Positions 51,601-63,723 of a stretch of DNA of 64,000 nucleotides are shown here, one piece after another. Both the position numbers and the translations under genes were made by a program. Position 1 is the stretch's first letter, and every line of letters starts with the position of its first letter. The stretch is from NCBI GenBank assembly GCA_009829735.1, contig CM020620.1:17814354-17878353 (forward strand). Reading direction: 5' to 3'. This stretch comes from Pyropia yezoensis (Eukaryota; Rhodophyta; Bangiophyceae; Bangiales; Bangiaceae). The notes below the pieces were generated by a model. That model had not been told where the DNA came from, made no database searches, and saw nothing but the letters and a program-made list of their open reading frames with translations.

Positions 51601-54600
51601 GCCGCCCCTCCCCAGCGGTGCCGACTGGCCCAGCGGCGCCGACGGCGGCTGCGGCGGCAGCGTCGGCGGCGGCAGCAACGGCGGCGGCAGGGGCGCGCGG
51701 GTGACCCCCCCGCCGCCTCCCCCCCCGCCCCCCCCCCCCTCCCCCCCCAAGCCCCCCCCCCCCGCGTAGGACCGCGCAATGTGCACGAGCGCGGCGAGCG
51801 CCTCGGCGAGCAGCGCGGCCAGGACGTTTGGCTGGGACGGGTCCAGCGGCGTGGCCGCCCGCGCCGCCGCCGACAGCGACGGCCCCGCCGCGTCGAGCAG
51901 CCGCCGCAGGTTGGCCAACGACGCGAGCACCGCCACGGGGGGGCGCGGGGCGCCGCCCGCGGTGGCGGCGGCGGCCGCCGCGTCGACAAACCGCTCGAGC
52001 CAAAAGTGGAGGGCCCGCGCGGGGGGGGCGCCCGCCAGCGCCGCCGCCGCCGCCTCGTCGAGGCGGGCGCGCACCCAGCTGAGAAAGAGGTTTGGCGGCA
52101 GCGGCTCGAGGGCGGCCAGCGCAAGTTCCGCCCCGTCGGCCGCCGCCTTGGCCACCAGCCGCGTGACGGTGTGGTAGGCGGCGGTCGCTGCCGCGACGCG
52201 GCCGGCCTCCTTGTGTGTGGCCGCCAGGGCGGCGAGCGACGGCACCAGCTGCCGCGTCACCGCCTTCCACCGCTCGTGGACGACCGCGGGGGGGGGCGGG
52301 GGGGGGGGGGCGGCGGCGTCGGCGGCGGGGGGCTCCACGACGGCGGCGTCGTCGTCGCCCGGCTCGGCCTCCACCGCCGGGTCCCGCGACCGCAGGTAGG
52401 CGCGGGCAGCGTCCTCGAGCAGCCACAACGCGTTGGCGGCCGTCTCGGCGTGCGCCGCCGCGGTGAGGAGGACGTGGAAGAGCAGCCGCCGGTGGAGGGC
52501 CAGCCGCAGCAGCGGCGGGCCCACGATGAGCCACAGTGTTGCCACCCCGTACAGGGCGTCCACGCGTGCCCCCGGCGGCGGCGGCCGCGCCGCGTTGTCC
52601 AGCCGGTCCCAAAACGCGACCAGCAGCTCCACCGCCACCCACGGGGACGTCAGCAGCACGTGGGCGGTGCGGGGGAAGTCCGCGCCGGGGACCAGGCCGT
52701 CAAAGCCCCCGCCGTCGGCGGCGGGGGCGCTCGCTATAAGGAGGCCATCACCGCCAACGTCGGGAGGGTCCACCGTACCGGCAGCCGCCGCCGCGGCCGC
52801 AGCCGCCGACTGCAGGAGGGGCCCATCGGCAGGCACGTCGTTGGCAGTGCCCGGCTCCCCCCCGTGGATGCGCTCCAGCGCAAACGCAACCACCACCGGG
52901 TCGAACCGGGGCGGCCGGAGGCTGTCGGGGGCGACGGAGCGCGCAAACGGGCGCGCAGTGGTGCTCGCCGCGGCCACTGCCGGCTCCACCCCCACCGACA
53001 GCAGCAGCGCCCGCAGCGTTGACGGTCGGTCCACCGCCTCCACGTCCACGCCACGCGCGACGAGCGCGTTGCGCGCCGCCACCGCGTCGCTGTTCCACCG
53101 CAGCACATAGTACATGCCGTAGAGGCGCCACCACGCAGCCGCAGTGCCGGCGCGGAGGAGCGTCCCCACCGGCACGCCCCGCGTGGTGGCGGTGCGGGAG
53201 AGGAGGCTCATCCCGGCTGGGTCCCCGAGAATGCACACGGGGGTGAGGTCCGCCGCGTGGCGGGCGAGAAAGGCGGCCAGCGCCAGCCGCTGCGCCTCGC
53301 CAAGGACCGCGTCGTCGGGCACGGCCGACACCGCCGCCGCCGCCGCGGCGCCAGCACACCCGCCGCCGACGCCGTCGCCCACCCCCGCGGCCACACCGCC
53401 AGGCGCCGCGGTGGCGGCGGCGGCACGGCGGGCGCGCAGCACACCCACCCGCTGGACGAGGGAGCGGCCGCCGAGGATGTGGACCGGAAAGTCCACCGCG
53501 TCATAGTCGTCGGCGATAAAGCCGTCGAGCACCGGCGCCGCCGTGGCCGCCCACAGGTGCGCTCGGGAGGGGTAGCCGGACCGGCGAGCCAGCCGGTCCA
53601 CCACCGCCGCCGCCACCGCCACCATCCCGCCGGGCGCCCAGCGGGCGGCCGCCGACGAGCCGCCGCCACCACCGCCGCCGCGGATGCCATCGGCTGGAGA
53701 GGCCCCAGACGCGGGCGAGCCCCCCCCCGCCGACGCGCTGTCGGCCATGGCCAGCGAGTCCCGGCCATTGTTGCCGTGGTCGTTGCCGGCGCCGTCGCCG
53801 TCGCCGGCGCCGTTGCCGTCGCCATCGCTGTCGCTGTCGTCGTCGCCGGCGGTGCAGCCTTCGTCCACCCGCGCGGCGAGCGCCACCAGCAGCGCCGCCC
53901 GCGCGGCGGGCTCGTGCGCCGCCACCTCCCCAATCGCCGCCAGCGCCGTCCACCCGCGGGCGGCGTGGCCGACGCCCGCCGCCAGCCGCGTCGCTTCGGC
54001 TGCCGTGGCGGCGGCGGTGGCGGCGGCAGTGGGAGCGGCGGGGACACCCCCGCAAGCCGCGCCCCCCCCCCTCCCCGTCTCCACGTCGACGGCCGCCGCA
54101 ACGGCAGGTGGCGTACACTCACCGACAGGGTGCAGGGCGGCAACGAGGTCGGCAATGTCACCCCCCCCCCCCCGGCGCAGCAGCGGCTCCACCCCCGCCA
54201 CCGCCAGCCGCACGCCCGCGTCCACGTCCGTGTGCAGCCGACGCACCGACGACGCCAGCTCCTTGGCCCGCGACCGCGCAACGGCCAGCATCTCGGCCAC
54301 CGCAGGCGGCAGGACAGCCAAGTCGGCACCGGCCGCCGCTGCCGCCGCCGCCGCCCCCGGCGCGTGGGCCAGGCCGCCCGCCGTCGCGGCGGTGTAGGTG
54401 CCCGCCCGTCGCGAGGCATCGACAGGCAGAAACGGGAGGGTGCCGGTCCCCTCCCTCCCCCCCCCCGGGCGGCCGGCCGGGGCACCCCACCCCCCCCCAG
54501 CCGCCGCCGCCTGGGCGGCGGCGCGGCGGAGTAGTTCCACCAGCGGCGCCACCGCGGCCACGTACGCGAGCCGCGACGCGCGGGGCATCCGGGCGCCGTG

Positions 54601-57600
54601 CTGGGAGCGGTTGAACTCGAGGAAGTCCAGGTGGCTCCCCGCCACCCCCAGCGACGCGGCCGTCGGCGGCGGTGGCATCGGCGCCGCCACGGCGGCCGCC
54701 GCGAGGCCCGCCACCGCCCACCCGCGGATGCCCGCCAGCAGCCGCCGCCGGCCGCGCTCCGCGGCCGCCGTCGGCGGCAGCGTCCACGCGCGCTTGTCCC
54801 CCGCGGCGGCAGCGGCCCTGCCGCCCCCCCCCCCGCCCGCCCCTCCCGCGGGCGTCGCCCCCCCCCCGCCCCCGAGGCCGCCACCCCCCGCGGCGGCGCC
54901 GTAGCCAACGCCCTCGGTGACCGACTCGGCGAGCAGCCGGGCGGCCCACCCCACGTCGGCCCCCGCCGCGGCAACGCCGTCGGGCACCCGCAGCGCGTAG
55001 AGGCCCGCCCACACGGCCGCCCGCGGAGCCAGGTAGTCGTCATTCCCCGTGCCGGGGTGGACGAGCAGCGGCGCCGCGTCGGCCGGCGCCACCGCTGGGG
55101 ACCGCTCCGCCGCGCGGGCGGCGGTGAGGGCGGCGGCCAGGCCCCGTGCGGCGTCGGCGGCGAGCGCTGGGGCGACGGTCGCGGCGCCGACGGCGGCGGC
55201 GACCAGCGCCCGCACCTCGGCGGCGGCCGCGTCGGGGGGGGGCGCTGCAGCGGCGCCGGCGCCCGCCGTGCCGGCGCCGGCACCGGCTCCCGTGGCGGTG
55301 CTCCCGCCGCCGCCGCCGACGGTGCTACGGGCGCCACCGGCGCCACCGGTGCGGGTGCTGCCGCCGGCGCCGCCCCCAACCGTGACGGAGTCGAAAAAGT
55401 CGTCGCCGGCCGCGGCGGTGCCCGGCGGGACGGCGTGGAGGCCCGGCTGCTCCGCCGCCACCACCGCGTCCGCCTCCTCGTCAGCGTCAAACGGATCCCC
55501 GCCACCGTCGGCGTCCTCGTCGGTCGTAAAGCCGCCGCCGCCACCGCCACCGCCACCGGCGGCACCACCGCCACCGCCGCCGGCGTCGCCGTCGCCCGAC
55601 GTGTCGTCGTCAAACTCACCATAAATGATGCGGCGGCCACCCCTGCCGCGGCGGTCAGCCGCCGCGCCCGACGCGGCCCCGCCCGCGCCAGCGCTGCCTG
55701 GCCGCCGCCGCTTGGCCGGCGGCGGCGGCGACCGGGCCGACGCCGGCCGGCGGCTGCGGCCCACGGCGCGGCTCCCCCCGCCAGGCCGCGGGCGCGTCGC
55801 GGCCGACGGAGGGGCGGCCGATGGCGCCCCCCCAGGCCCCCCCCCGGCGGGCGCGCCGCACAGCGCCGCCCACACCGCCACCCCCGCCGCCGTCGCGGTG
55901 CCATGCAAGACGTCCCGCACGCGGCCGGCCAGGCCCCGCAGCAGCGACAGCAGCAGGGCGGCCACCTCTTCGGGCCGCTCAGCTGCGGCGGCAGCGTCGG
56001 CGGCGGCGGCGGCCGCCGCCGCAGGGGCCAGACACCTTGCATGCCACGCAGCGGCAGCGGTGAGGCCTGCCTCCATATCACCGCCAACGGGCACCCCAGC
56101 GGGGGTGGTAGGGCCGCCCCACCCAGCGTCGGCGGCCGCCGCCGCGTCGGCGGCCGTCGCCGCCGCGGCAGCCACCCAGCCGCCCGTCACAACAAGGGAG
56201 GGCGTCTGGTCGAGCCGCCGCAGCAGGGCAACGGCGAGGCCCTCGAGCGCTTCCGACGCACCCCCGTCCCCCCCCGCTCCCGCGGCACCCGCCGCGGCCG
56301 AGCCGACCAGATATGCACACACAAACGTCAGCAGCCGCCACGCCGCCGCCACCCCCGTCGCCGTTGTCAGGGGGCCCTCCCCCGCGGGGCCCCCACCACC
56401 GCCGCCGCCGTCAGCGGCGGCGGCGCCAAGGATGGCGGGTGCCGCAGGCGGGCCGTCGGGGCTATCGCCCGCTGCGCCTCCGCCGCCGCCGTCCACGCCC
56501 GCGTCGGCCGCCGCAACTGCCCGGACAGCGCGGGAAACGGCGCTGGCGAGCGCGGCCGCCAGGGACGACCGCACGCCCGCTTCCACGACAAAGCGCGCCG
56601 GCGGGGGCGTGGCGGCCACGCCCGCCGCCGCGGCCGACGGGTCGACGTCGAAAAAGGAGCGCCGCCAGCCGCCGCCGGCAGGGAAGAGCAGCGCCTCCCC
56701 GAGCTCCCCACCGTGGGCGGCGAGCCACGCCGCGCGCGCGGCGCTCAAGAGGACAAACGAATCGCCCCCACAGGGGCTGTCGCCCCCCACCTGGTCGCCC
56801 TCCTCGTCTGCATCCTCCTCGTCGGCGCTAGCGTCGGCATCAGCGGCAGTCCCCGCCCCCCCATTGGACGCCGCCAGCGCCGCTGCAAGCCCTTCTTCCC
56901 ACGTTGGCTGCGTGTGCACGTAGCGGGCCGCAAACGCGTCGTACCAGGCGAGCCCCCGCACAAAGGCTGGGTCCCCCCCGGGGTCATCCTCCACGCTGAG
57001 GTCCCCCCTTGCCTCCCCCCCGCCGTCGGCGGTCAAGATGTCCCCGCCGGCGCCAGCGCCCGCCAGCACAGGCGCCCAGCCGGGGGGGGGCGGCGGCAGC
57101 GGCGGCGGTCGCGGCGGGGTGACCCCGTGGATGAGGCCAACGGCAATGGCGGCCAGGTCCGCCGCCGCCGGCGGGCCGTCGCCGCCCGCCGCCCCACCAC
57201 CCGAGGCAGCCGCGGCGGCGGCGGCGGTGGCGGCGGGCGACCCGTCGAGCAGGGAGCGGACGACGAGCGCGAGGAGCTCCCCGCGACCGCCGCCCGCCCG
57301 CTCGTCGCGGAGGCCCCGCCGCGCCAGGTGGGCGCGCAAAAACGCGGCGGTGGCGGCCGACAGGCCACGCCCCCCCGCGCCGCCCCCCCCCCCACCACCG
57401 CCGCCACCGCCGCCACGCACGCCACCGCTCGCAAACAGCGGCAGGTCCGTCACGTCGAGGGTGGCGGGCGGCCGCGGCGCCGCAGCCGCCACCCCCCCGC
57501 CTACCGCCGGCCCGTCTTCATCGAGGAGGCCCGCGAGAGCCGCTGACGGCGACGACGCGGTGACGGCGGCGCCCGTCGCGAGCGGCACAACCGCCGGCGG

Positions 57601-59617
57601 GGCGGCGAGGAGGGCGGTCAGGGCGGTCAGGACGGCAGCGAGCGCGGCAGCGGCGGGAGGGCGCCCCCCCCCGCCGCCAGGGCGGGCCGACAGCGTCACC
57701 GCTGCAGCCGACGCCCCACCCCCCGACGCGTGGAGGGCAACCCCAAACAGCGCCGCGTACGCGGCGGTCCAGGTGCCCGCGTCCACGGGCGGGCAGCCGC
57801 CCCCTCCGCCGCCGCCGCCACCCCCACCGACACCCCCCCCGCCGGTGCGGACCGCCGCCCCCACCGCCGCGGTCACCACCGCCGCCGCCGCGGCGGTGGC
57901 TGACGGGGGCACCCCCCCCCCCCCCCCGCCGCCCCCCAGCACGCGGGTGGCGGCGCCGACCGCCGCCGCCACCGCCGCCGTGACGGCGGCGGGCGCGTAG
58001 TCCCCCGCCCCCCGCGCGGCACGCGCGCCGAGGCGCCCCGCCAGCGCAGTCCGGAGGACGACCAGCCACGCGGCCGCCGCGGCGGGGCGGCGGGTCGCGG
58101 CCGCCGCGTCAACGGCGGCCACCAGCTCGGCGATGGAAAAGGCGGCGGCCGCCGCGTCGCGGGTGCCCGCCGACGGGGGCGGCCGGCCGGCGTCGAGCCC
58201 CCCCCGGGGGGCCGCCCCAATCGCCGCTGCCACCCCCGACCGGACCGCGGCGAGCAGCGGGTGGCCCGGCGGGGCCACCCGCAGCGCCGCGCGGGCAAAC
58301 GCGGCGGCCGCGCCGCCGCCGCGGCGGTCCCCCCACAGCCGCGCCACGAGCGGGGTGGCCGCGGCCAGGAGGGCGGCCGCCGCCGCGCCGCCGCCGCCGC
58401 CGCCGCCGGCGACCGCCGCCAGGTGGGGTGCCACCGCCGCGGCGGCCGCGCGGAGCGCCGCCGCCTTGGCCGCCCCGCGCTCCGCGCGGGTGCCCGTGTC
58501 GGCGGCCGCCGCTTTGGCCGCCGCCCGCCGGGCGGCGGCGACCAGCGCCGCCCCCCCGCCACCCCCCCCCCCAGGCCCCCAGCGGCCGCCGCGTCCCCCT
58601 CCTCTGCCGGGTCATCGGGGGCGCGGAGGAGCGCCACGCATGTGGCGAGCACCCACCCCGCCGGCGGGGTGGCGGCGCCCCGCCGGAGCAGCACGTCGGC
58701 GGTGGGGGTGTCCCGCGCGAGGAGGACGAGCACCTCGGCCGCCGCGCGGGAGGCGCCCGCCGCCCCCCCCCCGCTGGCCACCGCCTCGCCCGGCACGCGG
58801 CGGAGCTGCGCGGCCGCCAGGCCCAGCCAGTCGCGGTGGATGCGGACGGTGAGGCGGGCGCGGGCGGCGGGGCAGCCCAGCACCCGCCGGGCGACCGCCC
58901 ACAGGGCGGCACCCGCCACCGCCCGGCGGGCCGGCGAGCGGAGGCCGTCGGACGCCACGCGGAGGAGGACGGGGGCGGCGGGAGCGGCGGCGCCCGGCGG
59001 CGCCAGCTGCACGCCCAGCCGGAGGGCGGCGGCAAAGTCGGGGCGCGCCGCGGACGCGGCGGTCGCCGTCGCCGCGCGGGTGGCGGAGCGGCGGCGGCGC
59101 TCGGCGTCGGCGCACTCAGACTCGACGCCGTGCGCGAGCGCCCCGAGCAGGGCGTACCAGGGGAGGAGGTCCACCCCGTCGGCGTCATTGGCGCCGTCGT
59201 CATCCCCGTCTGCGGCGGGGTCCCCACCGCCCCTCCTCCTCCCCATCCACACGTCGCCCCCGCCGCCGCCGCCACCGTCGTCGCCGCCGCCGCCGCCGCC
59301 TGCAGCAGCAGCCGCCGCCGCCGCTGCCGACGCCGGCGCCGACGCTGCCGCTGCCGCCGCTGCTGCGTCGGCCGCCGCCGCGGACGCTGCCGCGCGGAGC
59401 GTGTGGGCGGCGGAAACGGCGGTGGTGAGGTCCACCAGCGCCGGGGAGGATGCGAGCGCGCGGCTGACCCCCCGCACCGCCTCGAGCCGCTCCTTGCGGC
59501 CGTGGTCGGGGGTGGGCGCCCCCGGCGACGGCGCCGCATACACCACGTGCACGTTGTAGGCGAGGACGCGGGCGTCGCGGATGGTGTCGGCGGAGAAGCC
59601 GGGGGGGGGGGGAACAT
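45637..59617 (-). CDS. ATM: ATM/Tel1-type PIKK serine/threonine kinase
   Basis: Giant kinase, nuclear in known relatives, that senses DNA double-strand breaks and phosphorylates S/T-Q sites. A frame of 4,265 codons runs from about 58434 to TAG at 45637. C-terminus: FAT-region block with LPLSYQLTCRL and the ATM-like DHPHH; kinase loop GIGDRHSSNILLD and HIDLGITFDQGKLL (about codon 4020 of that frame); FATC tail LSVPNHVALLMEEA...MYIGWMMFL. N-terminus: a second frame (58570-59600) carries a TAN-like GRKERLEAVRGVSRAL (near 59490) and ATM-like WYALLGALAHGVESEC. The two frames meet at an 11-G run (58562-58572). The only nearby ATG (59617) is out of frame by one across a 12-base run. Total about 4,650 codons against about 3,050 in human; the excess is Ala/Gly-rich filler. 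It converges on the ubiquitin-fold gene. No introns needed. Confidence 0.9.
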
Positions 59618-60580
59618 CGCGCCCGCCCGCCAGCGCGAACCAGGGGGGGGGGAGTAGGGGGCGGGGGAAGGGGGGAGGAGGGGGGTCGCGGACAGACGAG
59701 AGGGGACTGATAGACCCGAGAAGGGGGGGGGGGAGGGAGGGGGTGAAGAGGTGACAAGGACAGGCACAGGGGGGGGAGAGATGGGGGGGAGAGAACAAGA
59801 ATTGCCGACAGGCCAAGGGGTGAAGGGAGGAGGTGGGAGGGGGGGAGGCTGGGTGGGGGGGAGGCTGGGTGGGGGGGGGGGGGAAACCCGCAAGCGTAGC
59901 TGACAGGCGGCACACGGTCAAGGGAGGGAGCGCGCAACGATGAAGGCCCGCGCTGCGCCGACAAGGGCGGATCACGCACAGCGGCGATCAGTCGTTGGTC
60001 GGCAACGGCCACGACTATCGGCACCTACGCGGCGATCATGACGTGCGAGGCTGGCACGCGGGTCTGGGGGGGGTCCCCTCCCCTCCAAAGCTGGCAGCCC
60101 CAACGGGCGCAAAGCGCCGGGCGAAGGGGAAGGGCGACCACCGTTGGCGCGGAGGCACTGGGAATGGCCTGGTGTGGTGCGGTGCCAGACGGCGGCGGTT
60201 GTGGCACGGTCGCCGCTGGCCGACGCGCCGAGTCGGGCCGACGGTGCCCACCCCACCGCAAAGCACCCCGCACGCGTTGGGCAGGCCGCAAGCCGCTTCT
60301 GGCTCTCCCCTCCGCCGCGAGGCTCACGGCCGAGACGATGCGCAGGGCAGCCGACGTTGATCATGTAAAAAACTGCTCGCTTCTTCCCCTATGCATCTGG
60401 ACCCCGCTGCTCCCCCAACGGGGAGCCTAAAAAACCCCACGGGCACACGCACACGAGCATACAGGGCGCCCGCTCGCCCCCCCGCCCCGGAACACTCAAC
60501 CGCCATCTACGCAACTCCCACGCCCAACTGCCCCCCCCCCCCCCCAACCCCCGACCCGTTCAAGCCCACCGCCTCACCGC
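59618..60580. other. Intergenic between ATM (5') and HCF173-like gene (3')
   Basis: Purine-rich plus strand with many G runs next to the ATM start, then mixed sequence. No gene seen. It should contain the ATM promoter and the 3' end of the HCF173-like transcript. Confidence 0.45.
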
Positions 60581-62503
60581 TCACTGGGGCACAAACGGAA
60601 ACGGCCCGTATGCGCGGCGCCCCGCCGCTTCTGGGTCCTCCTCGAGCGACGCGAGCAGCTCTGCCCACGACGCCACCCCCGACGCGGTCGCCTCCTCCCC
60701 CGGCGGCGCCGACGCCAGCTCAAACGTCACCCCCCCCGGCGGGGGCAGCGGCGCCGACCGGCGGCGGCGCCCCCCACCCGCCGCTGCCGCCGGGTCCACC
60801 CCGCCGAGCGCGTCGACAATCAGCGTCGCCACGTCGTCGCGGCTGACCTTGCCCGTCAGGCGGTCACCCTGGCCCACCACCAGGGAGCCGTACCCCCGCG
60901 GCGGCTCCTCCGTCAGCGCACACGGCCGGACAATGACGGTGGGGCAGGAGCAGGCGCGGAGGGCGTCCTCCCCCGCCAGTTTCCACTCCATAATCCGCCC
61001 CAGCTGCTCGTTCATCCGCACCGCCGGCGGCTGGGCGTCGAGGTTGGGGAACTCGTCCCGCCGGAGCAGCCGCGTGCTGCCGCCCGTGCCAACGTGCACG
61101 ACGGGCGGCGGCGGGGGGGTGCGGTACGCGGCGATGCGGGCCACGTCCAGGCGGAAGGGGCCCGCGCTAAACGCGGGGTTAAGCGCCGAGTCGTACTCAA
61201 ACTTGGACAGCATCAGCTGCACCGCCGTCACGTTGCGCGGGTTCACCGCCTCCCCGTCGGCCACCGTCTTGGCGCGGAAGACGGTGCGGAAGGCGTCCCA
61301 CGGGATGCGGACGTCGGTCCACTCACCGGCGACCGTGTCAAACGAGTGGCAGTGGGAGATGCCATCCCACTTGCCGTCGCACCGCAGGATAAACTTGTAC
61401 CGCTTGCCGTCGCCCCGCACCCGCAGCGCAATGCCGTCATAGCCGCCCACGTTGGCCGGCGTCGCAAAGCCCACCGTCCGCGCCGACGCAAAGCCCCCCG
61501 AGTTGGCCACCCGCACCGTGCCGGTAAAGGTCAGCGCCTCATCGTCGCCGGGGCCGTCGCCAGCCCCCCCACCCGCGCCCGCAACGGTAGCGACGCGCAT
61601 GGTGCTCTCGCTGACGCCGCCCATGACCACATCGTCAAGCGCACCCCACACGCCCGCGGCGGCGTCCCCCCCCACGGGGAGCACGTCAAGGAGCTCCTCG
61701 GGCCGCGGGGGCGCCCACGCGTCAATCCCATCCGCCAGCGCCTTGACGCCATCGTACTCGACGGTCTGCGGGGTGGACTCGACGATGACGGGCGGGTAAA
61801 ACACGACCCCCTGGTAGTACTTGTCACGCCCCGGGGTGTCCCCCGAGGCGGGCCCCACCTTGGTGCCCGTCGCCGACACGACGCCGCCGAGGCGGTCGAA
61901 AAACTCGGCCCGCAGGTTCCACAGGTCCGACACCACCACCTCCAGCCGCCCCGCCGCCACCACCGCGTCCACGTCCACCCCAACGGCCGTCCACGCCGCC
62001 GCCGCCGCGTCTGCGTCGCGCACCAGCGCGCGGACAACCAGATCGGGGCGGGTGGCCAGCAGCCGCGCCACGACGCGCTTGCCCACCCCCCCCGCCGCGC
62101 CCGTCACGAGGATGACGTTGGCCACCGGCACCGCCGGGCCCGCCGCGCCAGCCGCGTCGGTGGCCACCGCCGCCGCCGCCCGGCGGGCGGCGACGGCCGC
62201 CCCCGGGTCTGGCCGCCCCGCCGCCGTCGGCGACAGCAGGCCGCCCAGCGGGGAGTAAAAGGCGGCGGTGCGGAGGAAGCGGCCGAGCGGCCACGGCTGC
62301 CGCGCCGGCGGCGCCTTGCCGTCCGTCCCGGTGGGGGGGGGGGTGGCCATGCTCGTCGCCGTCGTCGCCCCCCGCCGGGCGGCGCCAGCCGGAGCGCCGG
62401 CGGGGGGGAGGGGGGGGGCGCGGCGGGCCGCGGGGGTGGGCAAGCGCTGGCCGCCACCGGCGGGCCGTGTCAGCGGCAGCGCGGGCGTCGGGAGGAAGGC
62501 CAT
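60581..62503 (-). CDS. HCF173-like plastid SDR with inserted CIA30 domain
   Basis: 640 codons from the ATG at 62503 to TGA at 60581. Residues 1-125 are Ala/Pro/Arg-rich with few acidic residues, as in a plastid transit peptide plus linker. An atypical short-chain dehydrogenase Rossmann fold starts at VILVTGAAGGVGKRV (130-144, GxxGxxG). It is interrupted from about 285 by a CIA30 domain (DDVVMGGVSESTM at 290-302, then the FTGTVRVANSGGFASARTV block and WDGISHCHSFDTV). It resumes with the SDR tail (VIVRPCALTEEP, VSRDDVATLIVDAL). This SDR-CIA30-SDR layout is that of plant HCF173, which promotes translation of psbA mRNA in chloroplasts. The catalytic YxxxK is not evident, as in atypical SDRs. Other SDR-CIA30 relatives exist, so orthology is inferred. 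Confidence 0.82.
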   Translation of the reverse strand: MAFLPTPALPLTRPAGGGQRLPTPAARRAPPLPPAGAPAGAARRGATTATSMATPPPTGTDGKAPPARQPWPLGRFLRTAAFYSPLGGLLSPTAAGRPDPGAAVAARRAAAAVATDAAGAAGPAVPVANVILVTGAAGGVGKRVVARLLATRPDLVVRALVRDADAAAAAWTAVGVDVDAVVAAGRLEVVVSDLWNLRAEFFDRLGGVVSATGTKVGPASGDTPGRDKYYQGVVFYPPVIVESTPQTVEYDGVKALADGIDAWAPPRPEELLDVLPVGGDAAAGVWGALDDVVMGGVSESTMRVATVAGAGGGAGDGPGDDEALTFTGTVRVANSGGFASARTVGFATPANVGGYDGIALRVRGDGKRYKFILRCDGKWDGISHCHSFDTVAGEWTDVRIPWDAFRTVFRAKTVADGEAVNPRNVTAVQLMLSKFEYDSALNPAFSAGPFRLDVARIAAYRTPPPPPVVHVGTGGSTRLLRRDEFPNLDAQPPAVRMNEQLGRIMEWKLAGEDALRACSCPTVIVRPCALTEEPPRGYGSLVVGQGDRLTGKVSRDDVATLIVDALGGVDPAAAAGGGRRRRSAPLPPPGGVTFELASAPPGEEATASGVASWAELLASLEEDPEAAGRRAYGPFPFVPQ

Positions 62504-63386
62504 CGCCACCAACCGCCCAGCGGTGGTGGTCAGGGAGAGACCGGGGGAGTGGGCGGGGCGTGGGGGAAGTCGCGTCGACGGGTGGGCAGAACAGAAATAG
62601 AAAAAAAGATAAAGGGGGCGGCACCAGGTGCACAGGGAGGGGATGGGGCGATGAGCGGAGGGGGACTGACGCGGCGGGGTGGCGTCGCCGTATCTGTGTG
62701 CGGCAACAGCTTGACGGGGAGGCAGCAGCTTTGCTGCCCCGAGCGGGGGAGCACACAACAACGGGAACGGCTCCACCCGCACAGCCGTCGAGGGCTCGGG
62801 AGGCCGCCCGGAGGCTGCAACGCCCGCCCGTCGGTGGAAGGCAGCCTCTGGGGTGCAATGCGCTGGAGGGGGTGACCCCACCACCCCCCCCAATCCCGCG
62901 TTTGCGGTCACGTCGAGGGGCGTGGACCAATCGGACGGGCGCGCCACGTGGGGGCTCAAGCGGCGCGCCGCGGCAACAAGAAATCCAGTGTGACCGACAG
63001 ATGCGGCCTTGGAACCAACAGCCGCATCGCCCGGGGCCCTGCCGCACGCGCGCGGTGAGTGCCACAGCTGCGTGGCCGCCCCATCGTCACCGATACTTCC
63101 ATCTGGTTGAGAGACGTGCTGTGGGGGGGAGCGGGGGGAGAAAGGGGGGGGGTACCTACCTGTCCACCGGGGGGGGGGGTTGGGGGGGGGGGGGGGCGTA
63201 AGGAACGGCGCGTGGAGCCCGCTTTTTTTTCTGCTCCTTTTTTTTTTTTTTGCCTCCACCGCGCGGCGGCACCCTCCGAGGCGCAGGCCTTGCCGCCGCG
63301 GCGCCATCAACCGGTCGCGGCAGCGACAGTGGCGGCGACGGCGACATAGGCGGTGGAGCCGCCACCCCGTGCACGAGTTCCACCCG

Positions 63387-63419
<33 letters not shown>
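63387..63419. repeat. Poly-C run, 33 bases
   Basis: Uninterrupted (C)33 on the plus strand upstream of the HCF173-like gene. Confidence 0.95.
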
Positions 63420-63422
<3 letters not shown>

Positions 63423-63630
63423 CCTGCCCCCGGGCACCCGGTGCCCGCGCGTGTCTGCTGGCGGCCCGCCGACGGGCGGCCGCACCCGCACGCCCAGTCT
63501 GCCGGGGTTGGGCGTGGCGTCTGCCGCCACGTGCCTGGTGCGTGCGTCGACGCCGCCGTCGTCGTCGGTACAGTTGTGCGGCCCGACCGCGCGGTCGGCG
63601 TGCTTGGCGTGGGGCGGGGGCCCGATGCCG

Positions 63631-63723
63631 CCGCTGCCGTCGGGGTCGACGGGCGTCGACGCCGCTGCCGTCGGGGTCGACGGGCGTTGACGACGCTGCC
63701 GTCGGGATCGACGGGTGCTGCCC
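63631..63723. repeat. Three 31-bp tandem units
   Basis: Units with core GCTGCCGTCGGGGTCGACGG begin at about 63633, 63664 and 63695; the third is slightly diverged. Confidence 0.8.

Noticed and set aside
45511..53022. 2,503-codon open frame on the plus strand
   Set aside because: It runs antisense through the ATM kinase coding region. The opposite strand has catalytic motifs in order; this frame is Arg/Pro/Gly-rich noise caused by GC-rich third positions.
53208..57546. Further 900-1,000 codon frames on both strands
   Set aside because: They are shadows of the ATM N-terminal half with arginine-rich low-complexity translation and no domains.
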